The translations under genes were made by a program, and so were the position numbers. A model generated the notes under the pieces. The model worked only from the letters and a program-made list of their open reading frames with translations. It was not told where the DNA came from and searched no databases. Shown here in pieces: positions 1 through 6,000 of a DNA stretch of 6,165 nucleotides. Origin of the DNA: Oscillospiraceae bacterium (GTDB lineage: Bacteria > Bacillota > Clostridia > Oscillospirales > CAG-272); the NCBI GenBank assembly GCA_015065205.1, contig SVQS01000115.1, forward strand, positions 1 through 6,165, read 5' to 3'. How positions within the stretch are numbered: position 1 is the first letter of the stretch; each line of letters begins with the position of its first letter.

Positions 1-539
1 TGATGCTCCATAACACGAACCTGAACAGGAGAGGTTTGAGAACGGAGTAGAATGTTCTCGGTAATATAGAAGGTATCCTGCGTGTCGCGCGCGGGATGAT
101 TTTCGGGAATGTTGAGTGCTTGGAAGTTGTAGTAATCCAATTCAACCTCGGGACCTTCGGCAATCGAGAAGCCCATACCGATAAAAATGTCCTCAAGCTC
201 TCTTTGCGCACGAGTGAGGGGATGAATATGACCAACAGGCGCGGGAGTACCGGGCATGGTTACGTCAAGCTTTTCGGCTTTGAACTGTGCCTCAAGAGCT
301 TTTGCTTGCTGTTCGGTTTTCTTAGCATTAAGTGCAGCTTCAATCGCCTCGCGAACCTCGTTAGCGAGCTGTCCTACAATAGGGCGTTCTTCGGGAGAAA
401 GTGCTCCCATACCGCGCAAAACGGCGGTCAATTCGCCCTTTTTGCCTAGATATTTGATTTTGATTTCCTCAAGATTTGCGTCGGGAGAGTTGATCTGCCC
501 GAGCGCTTCCACTTGAATTTTTGAAAGCTTTTCTTTCAT
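1..539 (-). CDS. pheS: Phenylalanyl-tRNA synthetase alpha subunit, N-terminal half (partial, runs off left edge)
   Basis: This class II aminoacyl-tRNA synthetase subunit pairs with PheT to charge tRNA-Phe in the cytoplasm. I translated 179 codons from the ATG at 539-537, starting MKEKLSKIQVEALGQINSPD. Residues 1 to about 90 are the charged helical tRNA-binding arm (LGKKGELTAVLRGMG is typical). The catalytic domain begins near residue 100 with HPLTRAQRELEDIFIGMGF, followed by EGPEVELDYYNFQALNIPENHPARD-type class II residues and LLRSQTSPVQVR. Bacterial PheS is usually about 340 residues, so roughly half is present, and pheT would be expected further left. An AAAGGAAG ribosome binding site lies about 10 bases before the start. 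The T-box leader directly upstream, with a UUC specifier, independently supports the assignment. No frameshift was seen. Confidence 0.96.
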   Translation of the reverse strand, partial: MKEKLSKIQVEALGQINSPDANLEEIKIKYLGKKGELTAVLRGMGALSPEERPIVGQLANEVREAIEAALNAKKTEQQAKALEAQFKAEKLDVTMPGTPAPVGHIHPLTRAQRELEDIFIGMGFSIAEGPEVELDYYNFQALNIPENHPARDTQDTFYITENILLRSQTSPVQVRVMEH

Positions 540-587
540 TTTAATATATCTTCCTTTCAAAATGATTACAAAGGTTGTGTTGGCAAT

Positions 588-622
588 AAAAAAAGCGCCG
601 TCCCAACATCAGGACGAGGCGC
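588..622 (-). terminator. Intrinsic attenuator terminator of the pheS T-box
   Basis: Read on the minus strand, GCGCC (622-618), a two-base bulge and GUCC (615-612) pair with GGAC (603-600) and GGCGC (599-595). The loop has eight bases and a run of seven U follows (594-588). It lies between the T-box sequence and the pheS start, which is the expected place for the OFF structure that forms when tRNA-Phe is charged. Confidence 0.9.
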
Positions 623-840
623 AAATGCACACCGCGGTACCACCCGAATTTTCGGCTCAAAGCCAACACTCTGAAGAGGCGCATAACGGTGCCTTACCGT
701 ATCGGGTTACAAGCGCGCGCGTTAGCCCGATCTGCTCCAAAGGGAAATGCACGACTCAAAGACTATGCACCACTCTCAGCTGTGTGGTACTCTCTGTAAA
801 AATCCAAACTCAAGTCGGCGAACTTTATCATCGCATTCTG
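588..840 (-). promoter_or_regulatory. T-box riboswitch leader of pheS, Phe (UUC) specifier
   Basis: This leader RNA controls pheS by sensing uncharged tRNA-Phe. On the minus strand it contains the conserved T-box sequence GGGTGGTACCGCGG (645 down to 632). Its UGGU bulge can pair with the ACCA end of an uncharged tRNA. Stem I carries the AGAGAG / GCTGAGAG internal-loop motifs (around 765-798). It is followed by TTTCCCTTTGGAGC, in which the codon UUC (746-744) is the likely specifier, matching the tRNA-Phe anticodon GAA. A stem III-like hairpin pairs 726-731 with 701-706. The antiterminator competes with the terminator at 588-622. Known family behaviour: uncharged tRNA stabilises the antiterminator and turns the gene on. 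The specifier position is inferred by eye rather than by structural alignment. Confidence 0.93.
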
Positions 841-846
841 TATGAC

Positions 847-875
847 ATTATATCACACTTTTTTGGCTTTTGCAA
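847..875 (-). promoter_or_regulatory. Sigma-A promoter for the T-box/pheS transcript
   Basis: On the minus strand, TTGCAA (875-870) is followed after exactly 17 bases by a perfect TATAAT (852-847). Transcription should start near 840, which places the whole T-box leader, about 300 bases, in the 5' untranslated region of pheS. Confidence 0.85.
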
Positions 876-882
876 GAGATTT

Positions 883-912
883 TTGAAAAAATATATAAGA
901 TATTTCTACTAT
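883..912 (+). promoter_or_regulatory. Possible rightward promoter, back to back with the pheS promoter
   Basis: TTGAAA (883-888), an 18-base spacer and TACTAT (907-912) make a moderate sigma-A match. The surrounding stretch (881-923) is almost pure A/T, so chance matches are easy, and TATATT or TATTAT slightly further right are alternative -10 boxes. If used, it would drive the small unit at 954-1068. Confidence 0.3.
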
Positions 913-953
913 ATATTATATAGAAAGCAAAAAGACGGGGGTGAGTCATTCAG

Positions 954-1037
954 ATGCAGAAGGCGTGGCTTGGGTATTGTCGGCGTACAAAGGTACGCCG
1001 GAGAGCCAAAACGCGACTAAAAAGCCACATAAAATGA
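954..1037 (+). CDS. Candidate 27-residue, highly basic small ORF (unrecognised)
   Basis: ATG at 954 to TGA at 1035-1037 encodes a peptide beginning MQKAWLGYCRRTKVRRRAKT. By count it has 11 Lys or Arg residues and no Asp or Glu. A Shine-Dalgarno-like GGGGGTGA (937-944) sits nine bases before the ATG. A possible promoter lies at 883-912, and a 13-bp hairpin starts two bases after the stop. I recognise no family. The same DNA folds into a long hairpin (963-1014), with a perfect 8-bp stem at 981-988/993-1000 and a four-base loop, so the product could be a structured RNA instead. An overlapping GTG frame from 941 (about 45 codons) is open too but has a poorer ribosome binding site. This is inference from signals only; conservation is untested. 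Confidence 0.27.
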   Translation: MQKAWLGYCRRTKVRRRAKTRLKSHIK

Positions 1038-1038
1038 G

Positions 1039-1068
1039 GAAATCCGCCGAATTTTTTCGGCGGATTTC
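1039..1068. terminator. Strong 13-bp hairpin, probable bidirectional terminator
   Basis: Bases 1039-1051 (GAAATCCGCCGAA) pair perfectly with 1056-1068 around a TTTT loop. The stem has A-rich and U-rich shoulders. Leftward it is followed by TCATTTTATG, a weak U-tract; rightward there is no clear U-run. It probably ends leftward transcripts from the transporter gene whose stop is 103 bases to the right, and it would also end any rightward transcript from 954-1037. Confidence 0.6.
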
Positions 1069-1077
1069 GACATATTG

Positions 1078-1105
1078 AAAAACCAAAGCTATATTTTTAG
1101 TTGGT
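1078..1105 (-). terminator. Weak AT-rich hairpin downstream of the transporter gene
   Basis: On the minus strand ACCAA-CTA (1105-1098) can pair with TAG (1091-1089) and, after a two-base bulge, TTGGT (1086-1082), followed by four U (1081-1078). It is a modest intrinsic terminator candidate for the gene ending at 1171. The rest of 1069-1170 holds only a small GCGCT/AGCGC hairpin (1140-1157) and no gene that I can see. Confidence 0.35.
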
Positions 1106-1170
1106 CTTTATCTTTGTTTATAAAAGTGACTTTTGTTCTGCGCTAATGAATCAGCGCCGATTGTTGTTTT

Positions 1171-3363
1171 TTATTCAGCAGAGTAATCCACACCGGCATC
1201 GTCCCAGTTGATTTCGGGGAAGCTTGCAAAAATAGATGTCAATTTACCTTGCTTGTTAATGTAGGTGTAATCCAAGTAATCCTTAAGTGTTGCTTCGCTA
1301 AAGAGGTCCGGCACATAGTAGTCGGAACTTACATCCTTGAGTGTCTTTTCGTCGTAAGTAGATGCGTGTTGATTGAAGAGGACGGGAATAACGGGCATAT
1401 CGGTAAGGAGAAGCTCCTCAGCCTTGTGAAGCAAAGCTGCCTTTTGTTCTCTCCAATCCTTTACTTCGTTGGAAGGAGTGATGCCGTTTGCATCATAAAT
1501 GTCTTTTACTGCATCATAGACAGCCTGGAATTCTTCCTTGTCATCGTAAATACCAAGGAAATTACTGCTTGTTTCACGATCAAGGTTTGCAAAGTAAGGA
1601 ACATAGTAGATAGCTTCCATCAAGTTATTATATTCTTCGCTATCATAACCTGTGCGGTGAGGCTGGAGAATATAGTTTGTCATATCCAAACTCATACCGG
1701 AAAAAGATTTTGCAAAGCTTGAAAGAACAGAGTATGCATCAGGGGAGAAAGCGGTATAGTCAAATGCAATAACTTGATAGGTTTCACGGGTAAGAGTTTC
1801 AATAAACAAATCGTCGCAAATATCCGTCATAACGTTGTTATCATCCTTTGCTATTGCTTTCAGGATGTCATTGTTTTCAATGGGCTTGACCATATTAATG
1901 GTGACATTAAAACCAAGCTTGCACCAAGCTTTTACAATCATTTCTGTGGCAATTATGTTCGCCTCGTCATAACGTGCAACATTAATGGAGAAGGAATAGC
2001 GAGAGGGGTCAATGCCTGCTTTTGCAAGCAGCGACTCTGCTTCCTCCATATTTTTGGTAGCCGAAATCATGTCATTGTTTGCGTGATCACGGAACATTTC
2101 GGCTTCGTCTGTGAAGAACAAAAGGTTCTTTTTGCTTGCACCTGATTCAAATACACCGTTGGGAACAAGACCGGTTGCAGCCTTAGCATAAACAAGTGCC
2201 TCAGCGATTTCGGTACGGTCGATCGCAAGGGAAAGTGCTTGGCGTACGTCCTTATTGGCAAACAGCTTTTCTCCATTGATGACTGCATCTTGGTTGAGGT
2301 AGAGGGAGAAGGTGGACATACTATCAGATACTTTTGCGTTCGTTGCAATGGTACTGTTGGCGTTTGTACGCAAAGAGCAGGGAATGTTACCAATGTAGAA
2401 GATGTGGTTATTTCTAAATTCTGTCTCTAACTCCTTTGCACTCATCATGCAGTTGACGAGCAGACGATGGGGAGTAACCGACTTATCGATTTTATCCTCT
2501 TCGGGATTGCGGTAATAGTAAGTGTTACGCTCCAACACGAAATAGGAAAGTCTTTTAGCCAAATTGTAGGGGTCGGGTTCTAACTGTTTTCCCCATTCAT
2601 CCAATACATAGTCATCATATACGTAATCTATCAAATTAACACCTTCAGGGCTTGAGGGGTCGATTTCAAAATCATAGTCCTCGGAGCTGACATATACATA
2701 GCGAGTTTTGGTGAGCTTGAAAGGACCGCTGCATATCATCGTAGCACCTTTTTTAGCCCAGTCAGCATCTTTTTCGATGTAACTCTCGGGGAGAGGAGCA
2801 GTAGCAACGCTTGTCAAATTCAAAAGGAATGCATCAACATCAATAGCACCTTCAAAGAAAATGGTAAGGATACTGGGGGTGTTTGCTTCAACGCCAAGGT
2901 CATCAATAGAAACGTCGCCTTCCTTTACAGCGCGAGCGTTTTTGATATCAAACAAAAGGGAAGCTGCTTCAAAGCTGTTTTCAACGTCCAGCAGGCGTTT
3001 CCAAGTATATACCACATTGTCGGTTGTAATAGGGTCTCTATTGCTCCAGTAGGTCTCCTTGAGCTCTATTACCATTTTATACTCATTTTTTTCAGGGTTT
3101 TCTATGTACTCATAGGTGTCAACCAATGCAGGTTGAACAAGGCCCTTGCTGTCCAGCTTGAAAAGCGTTTCAAACATCAAGCTCACAATATTGAGTGCGC
3201 TTGAGTTGTAGTATGCATAAGCAGGGTCGAAATTGTAGATTTCATCAGCCAAATACATGGTGATCATTGGCCCCTGATCATTCTCGTCACGATTTGCACA
3301 AGCAGAGAGGACGGGGATCATCATAAGCAGACACAAAAGGAGTGCAATGATTTTTTTGAGCAT
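1171..3363 (-). CDS. Oligopeptide-type ABC transporter substrate-binding lipoprotein (SBP family 5), long form
   Basis: This is an extracytoplasmic solute-binding lipoprotein of the OppA/DppA class, anchored on the outer face of the membrane to capture peptides or similar solutes for an ABC importer. The start is ATG at 3363-3361: GAGGAGG lies 8 bases upstream, and the protein then opens with a lipoprotein signal, MLKKIIALLLCLLMMIPVLSAC, with lipobox L19-S20-A21-C22. The in-frame upstream extension is rejected because it would put 30 residues before the signal peptide and reach beyond the -10 box. Family motifs are SLMFETLFKLDSKGLVQPAL, WSNRDPITTDNVVYTWKRLL, ANKDVRQALSLAIDRTEIAEAL with LVPNG, and near the end AEELLLTDMPVIPVLFNQH. 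At 730 residues it is well above the usual 530-600. No permease or ATPase genes are adjacent, so its partner and ligand are unknown. Confidence 0.93.
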   Translation of the reverse strand: MLKKIIALLLCLLMMIPVLSACANRDENDQGPMITMYLADEIYNFDPAYAYYNSSALNIVSLMFETLFKLDSKGLVQPALVDTYEYIENPEKNEYKMVIELKETYWSNRDPITTDNVVYTWKRLLDVENSFEAASLLFDIKNARAVKEGDVSIDDLGVEANTPSILTIFFEGAIDVDAFLLNLTSVATAPLPESYIEKDADWAKKGATMICSGPFKLTKTRYVYVSSEDYDFEIDPSSPEGVNLIDYVYDDYVLDEWGKQLEPDPYNLAKRLSYFVLERNTYYYRNPEEDKIDKSVTPHRLLVNCMMSAKELETEFRNNHIFYIGNIPCSLRTNANSTIATNAKVSDSMSTFSLYLNQDAVINGEKLFANKDVRQALSLAIDRTEIAEALVYAKAATGLVPNGVFESGASKKNLLFFTDEAEMFRDHANNDMISATKNMEEAESLLAKAGIDPSRYSFSINVARYDEANIIATEMIVKAWCKLGFNVTINMVKPIENNDILKAIAKDDNNVMTDICDDLFIETLTRETYQVIAFDYTAFSPDAYSVLSSFAKSFSGMSLDMTNYILQPHRTGYDSEEYNNLMEAIYYVPYFANLDRETSSNFLGIYDDKEEFQAVYDAVKDIYDANGITPSNEVKDWREQKAALLHKAEELLLTDMPVIPVLFNQHASTYDEKTLKDVSSDYYVPDLFSEATLKDYLDYTYINKQGKLTSIFASFPEINWDDAGVDYSAE

Positions 3364-3429
3364 GGTAAAAACCTCCTCTTTTTGAAAGAAAATAGACCTT
3401 CGTGCTATACGCACGCAATATACTTTTAT

Positions 3430-3458
3430 ATTATATACTATTTTGGGCCGCATTTCAA
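3430..3458 (-). promoter_or_regulatory. Sigma-A promoter of the substrate-binding protein gene
   Basis: On the minus strand, TTGAAA (3458-3453), a 17-base spacer and perfect TATAAT (3435-3430) predict a start near 3423 and a leader of about 60 bases. The leader holds a small hairpin CGTGC-GTATA-GCACG (3415-3401) before the ribosome binding site. It points towards ordinary vegetative expression, unlike the divergent sporulation gene. Confidence 0.82.
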
Positions 3459-3479
3459 TAGTTTTTTGCTATTTTTAAT

Positions 3480-3509
3480 GTATATTTTGTTAATTTTTTC
3501 TACAAATTA
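3480..3509 (+). promoter_or_regulatory. Candidate sigma-G (forespore) promoter of gpr
   Basis: GTATA (3480-3484), an 18-base spacer and CAAATTA (3503-3509) fit the Bacillus sigma-G consensus GHATR-N18-CATWHTA, with only the third base of the -10 box off. In Bacillus gpr is transcribed in the forespore by sigma-F and sigma-G, so location and element agree. The region is AT-rich, which raises the chance-match risk. Confidence 0.6.
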
Positions 3510-3541
3510 AGTACAAGATAACAGCAAAAGGGGAATGAAGA

Positions 3542-4444
3542 ATGAACGACATTGAAAGAAGTGATCTCGCCTGTGAAATTGCGGGGAACGGAAAATCACC
3601 TTGTCAGGGGGCAGAATGGAAAACAAGAGAGGCTGCGGGATTTCTCATCAGTGAGCTTATTATCAGTACAAAAGAGGCAGCCGATAACCTTGGAAAGCCA
3701 TGCGGAAGATACTTAACTGTTGAATGTGGACGTATAGATAGACTAAGTGCCGGTGACCAGAGAGCGCTTGCTCACCTTTTGGCGGGAGAATTGAGAGGAA
3801 CTGTAAAACGGTTGACTCATAAGGAAATAGACAGCAACCTTTCGGTGTTTGTTGCAGGGCTTGGGAATGCCGATCTGACACCCGATGCCATTGGTCCGCA
3901 AACGATGCGTCGACTGACTGCCACGAGACACTTGCGTCAATACGAGGGGGAGCTTTATAGAGCCGTAGGATGCTCGTCACTTTCTGCTCTCGCTCCCGGT
4001 GTGCTTGGTCAAACAGGGATCGAAACCTCGGAACTTTTACGCGGAGCGGTGAATGCTACGCATCCGGATGTTATCATTGTGATCGATGCTCTTACTGCAC
4101 GCAACTGTGACCGTCTTTGCGCAACCATTCAACTCGCCGATACCGGAATTGAGCCGGGATCGGGGGTGGGAAATCACCGTCGCGCCATTACCTACAAAAG
4201 TATGGGTGTTCCGGTTGTGGCACTTGGTGTTCCAACTGTTGTGAATTCTGCAACACTCGTGTGGGATGCCCTGAGTGAAGCAGGAATTGAAAGAGAAGAT
4301 CCTCGCCTGAAGGAGGTTTTAGAAAAGGGAAAAAGCTTCTTTGTCTCGCCAAAGGAGAGTGATCTGATTTGTGAGAGTATTGCACAGCTTTTTGCGCGCG
4401 CTATCGGATTGGCTTTTACCGAAGAGCTAATAGATGTGGAATAA
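3542..4444 (+). CDS. gpr: GPR endopeptidase (germination protease), peptidase family A25
   Basis: GPR cleaves the small acid-soluble proteins that coat spore DNA, releasing amino acids early in germination. It is made as an inactive zymogen in the forespore. The 300-residue product shows the family blocks in order: RSDLA (6-10), VAGLGNADLTPDAIGP (104-119), APGVLGQTGIETSE (151-164), PDVIIVIDALTAR (175-187), TIQLADTGIEPGSGVGNHR (195-213) and GVPVVALGVPTVV (222-234). D115 and D182 correspond to the two conserved aspartates proposed as catalytic in family A25. The ATG is preceded by AAAAGGGG at 8 bases, and an in-frame TGA at 3536-3538 rules out any longer start. It is shorter than Bacillus GPR (about 370), chiefly through a very short propeptide and presumed small internal deletions. 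spoIIP follows 53 bases downstream, a known conserved pairing. Confidence 0.96.
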   Translation: MNDIERSDLACEIAGNGKSPCQGAEWKTREAAGFLISELIISTKEAADNLGKPCGRYLTVECGRIDRLSAGDQRALAHLLAGELRGTVKRLTHKEIDSNLSVFVAGLGNADLTPDAIGPQTMRRLTATRHLRQYEGELYRAVGCSSLSALAPGVLGQTGIETSELLRGAVNATHPDVIIVIDALTARNCDRLCATIQLADTGIEPGSGVGNHRRAITYKSMGVPVVALGVPTVVNSATLVWDALSEAGIEREDPRLKEVLEKGKSFFVSPKESDLICESIAQLFARAIGLAFTEELIDVE

Positions 4445-4467
4445 GTTGAGTGCTCAAGGCATACAAT
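4439..4467 (+). promoter_or_regulatory. Candidate sigma-E (mother-cell) promoter of spoIIP, overlapping the gpr stop
   Basis: CATACAAT (4460-4467) is an exact match to the sigma-E -10 consensus CATACAHT. Exactly 14 bases upstream lies GAATAAG (4439-4445), matching 5 of 7 positions of GHATATT. The -35 box contains the gpr stop codon (4442-4444). The spacer carries the inverted repeat TTGAG-TG-CTCAA (4446-4457). The expected start near 4474 is just before the AGGAGG at 4485-4490. B. subtilis spoIIP is known to be sigma-E dependent. Confidence 0.7.
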
Positions 4468-4497
4468 GGGATGATGATTTACACAGGAGGAAATACT

Positions 4498-5544
4498 ATG
4501 GAACGCCATCCCATTCCGTTGCGCGCCCCTGCCACCGAGCCTCACATTACGCTTTCGCCCAAGCCTTTTCGCAAAACAAGGCACTTTGGGGCATTTCTCA
4601 TCTGTTGTGCGCTCTTTGTTGCAGGATTTGCCCTCACGGCACTATGGCGCGATGCAGACGGCTCTTTTTTTGGAAAAACAGAGGAGAGTCCGACACCTGA
4701 AGAGAGCAATCCACCTCCCGTCATTATTCCAAACGATCCGCCATTGCGTGAAGAAATCGTTATTCCACAAGGCGCTACTCCCATTGTGACCTATGACCTC
4801 GCACATCTTGGACAAGGAATCGGATATCTCAATAACGAGACTTTTTATAATCCAGACAGCAACGCACTTCTCAAAACCGATATTGGCACCGCCTTGTGCC
4901 AAGAGCCTCTGGTGCTTGTTTTGCATACCCATGCAAGTGAGGGGTACTTGCCTACGAATGTTCCTTATCTTGAAGGGGAGCTCGGGGAGATTACATATAC
5001 ACACGACGCAGAACGAAATATGCTTGCTGTTGGTAAAGCATTTATTTTGGGTTTGCAAAAAAATGGCATCACCGCTATTCATTGCACGGTGATGCATGAT
5101 GAGTCGGGACTATCAGGCTCGTATGAGCGTGCGGCTGATAGCATTAAATTCTTTCGGGAACACTATCCAAGCATTCGTTATGTTGTAGACTTACACCGCG
5201 ACGCTATCCTGACAGCTGAGGGCGAATACGTCCGCGCCGCCACCGAGATAGCAGGTGAGAGCGTAGCACAGATCCTTCCTGTTGTCGGGAGTAATGCGGG
5301 AGGATGGGAGCACGATGCGTGGGAAGGGAATCTCGCTCTTGCTTTGCAGTTGCGCCAAGCTTTGAATCAAAACAATACTGCTTTGTGCCGTCCCGTTATG
5401 CTACGCAATTCCACTTACAATCAAGAAATGGCCCCCCACGCAATCCTTTTGGAGATTGGTACAGGAGCCAATTCTATTAGTGAAGCCATAGCGGCGGCAA
5501 CTCTTGCAGGGGAGGCTTTCGGTAAGGTGATTTTATCTCACTGA
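4498..5544 (+). CDS. spoIIP: Stage II sporulation protein P (peptidoglycan amidase/endopeptidase)
   Basis: SpoIIP cuts septal peptidoglycan together with SpoIID and SpoIIM so that the mother cell can engulf the forespore. The start is ATG at 4498, with AGGAGG seven bases upstream; an upstream in-frame GTG at 4450 lacks such a site and would precede the predicted sigma-E transcript start. The 348-residue protein has a short basic cytoplasmic tail, one membrane segment (about 30-50, HFGAFLICCALFVAGFALTA), a Pro/Glu-rich linker (about 60-90) and an external hydrolase domain. Family motifs are LVLVLHTHASEGY (138-150), SGSYERAADS, SIRYVVDLHRDA (225-236), NSTYNQEMAPHAILLEIG (304-321) and SEAIAAATLAGEAF. 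By analogy with zinc amidases, H143, E148 and H233 are candidate metal ligands and E319 the catalytic glutamate (inferred). The length is typical. The 3' end overlaps the next, convergent gene by seven bases. Confidence 0.96.
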   Translation: MERHPIPLRAPATEPHITLSPKPFRKTRHFGAFLICCALFVAGFALTALWRDADGSFFGKTEESPTPEESNPPPVIIPNDPPLREEIVIPQGATPIVTYDLAHLGQGIGYLNNETFYNPDSNALLKTDIGTALCQEPLVLVLHTHASEGYLPTNVPYLEGELGEITYTHDAERNMLAVGKAFILGLQKNGITAIHCTVMHDESGLSGSYERAADSIKFFREHYPSIRYVVDLHRDAILTAEGEYVRAATEIAGESVAQILPVVGSNAGGWEHDAWEGNLALALQLRQALNQNNTALCRPVMLRNSTYNQEMAPHAILLEIGTGANSISEAIAAATLAGEAFGKVILSH

Positions 5545-5855
5545 CGACGCAGGCAAAGCAATTCAATGCCTAAAATGGCACCGCCTAAAATCAAACCAAA
5601 GCCAAGGCTGATAGCACCTGTTTCCATAGCACCGATAATTCCAACAAAGCCAACAAGGCAAATACCAAAGCCAAGCGCACGGGCTACAACACGCGTGCGT
5701 GCGGCAGTTAAAAATGTAAGAATGAGAGACAGAGCGGCGAGCATTGCATCAGCCGCTTTTCTCATTTTGGAATGTCTCGTGCCTACGTTAAAGTAGTCAC
5801 CAAAAATATCATTATTGGAATAAACACGTTCGTTGTTTTGATAAGAAATGTTCAT
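5538..5855 (-). CDS. Small integral membrane protein of unknown function
   Basis: This 105-residue protein starts at ATG 5855-5853, with GAGAGG six bases upstream. A longer in-frame start at 5960 is rejected because it lies upstream of the promoter at 5898-5926. The N-terminal third is polar (MNISYQNNERVYSNNDIFGD and onwards), with a basic patch RHSKMRK before the first hydrophobic segment. About three membrane segments are visible: near 35-51 (AADAMLAALSLILTFLT), near 58-76 (ARALGFGICLVGFVGIIGA) and near 80-100 (ISLGFGLILGGAILGIELLCL). The protein ends with CLRRQ, and the segments are rich in glycine and alanine. I do not recognise a family. It is convergent with spoIIP (7-base overlap of the ends) and divergent from an XRE regulator, which may control it. 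A sporulation role is not indicated because its promoter is of the vegetative type. Confidence 0.85.
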   Translation of the reverse strand: MNISYQNNERVYSNNDIFGDYFNVGTRHSKMRKAADAMLAALSLILTFLTAARTRVVARALGFGICLVGFVGIIGAMETGAISLGFGLILGGAILGIELLCLRRQ

Positions 5856-5897
5856 TTTATACCTCTCTAAATCCAAAAATGGAACTCTTGTGAGGCT

Positions 5898-5926
5898 ATT
5901 ATAGCATACAATTTGGCATTTGTCAA
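5898..5926 (-). promoter_or_regulatory. Near-perfect sigma-A promoter of the small membrane protein gene
   Basis: On the minus strand, TTGACA (5926-5921), a 17-base spacer and TATAAT (5903-5898) match consensus at all 12 positions, with an extended TGC before the -10 box. Transcription should start near 5891, giving a leader of about 36 bases. Such a strong promoter suggests either high expression or control by a repressor. Confidence 0.9.
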
Positions 5927-5967
5927 TACCTTTTTTCCAAAAAAAGAAAAATATTTTCAAAAACCCC

Positions 5968-5996
5968 TTTACAAAATGGAAAAGATGTGCTATAAT
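5968..5996 (+). promoter_or_regulatory. Sigma-A promoter of the XRE regulator gene
   Basis: TTTACA (5968-5973), 17 bases, then TATAAT (5991-5996) with an extended TGC. The start is expected near 6003, about 23 bases before the ATG. The two divergent -35 boxes are separated by 41 bases (5927-5967) of A-rich DNA. Confidence 0.88.
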
Positions 5997-6000
5997 AATG

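Noticed and set aside
96..516. Two plus-strand open frames opposite pheS
   Set aside because: They are antisense shadows of a clearly recognisable pheS coding region.
562..1020. Open frame of 152 codons on the plus strand opposite the T-box leader
   Set aside because: It lies across the T-box, its terminator and the promoter of pheS on the opposite strand, has no convincing ribosome binding site and gives a sequence without family features. The RNA signals explain this DNA better.
925..1030. A known riboswitch class in the structured stretch before the 1039-1068 hairpin
   Set aside because: I compared it from memory with c-di-GMP, THF, guanidine-III, preQ1 and glutamine riboswitch cores and saw no matching conserved core, so no class is claimed.
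3364..3453. N-terminal extension of the substrate-binding protein (30 residues upstream of the signal peptide)
   Set aside because: It would start beyond the -10 box, inside the promoter, and would bury the lipoprotein signal peptide. The internal ATG at 3363 has the GAGGAGG site.
4192..5097. Several antisense and alternate-frame open frames over gpr and spoIIP (4192-4584, 4542-4784, 4642-5097, 4793-5092)
   Set aside because: They overlap conserved motifs of two recognised genes and show no ribosome binding sites or family features of their own.
5567..5590. Direct repeat GCCTAAAAT, two copies 15 bases apart
   Set aside because: It lies in the coding region for the glycine-rich last membrane segment and reflects a repeated Ile-Leu-Gly coding pattern; it is too short to be a mobile or regulatory repeat.
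5856..5960. N-terminal extension of the small membrane protein
   Set aside because: The longer start lies upstream of the near-perfect promoter at 5898-5926. The ATG at 5855 has a well-placed ribosome binding site.
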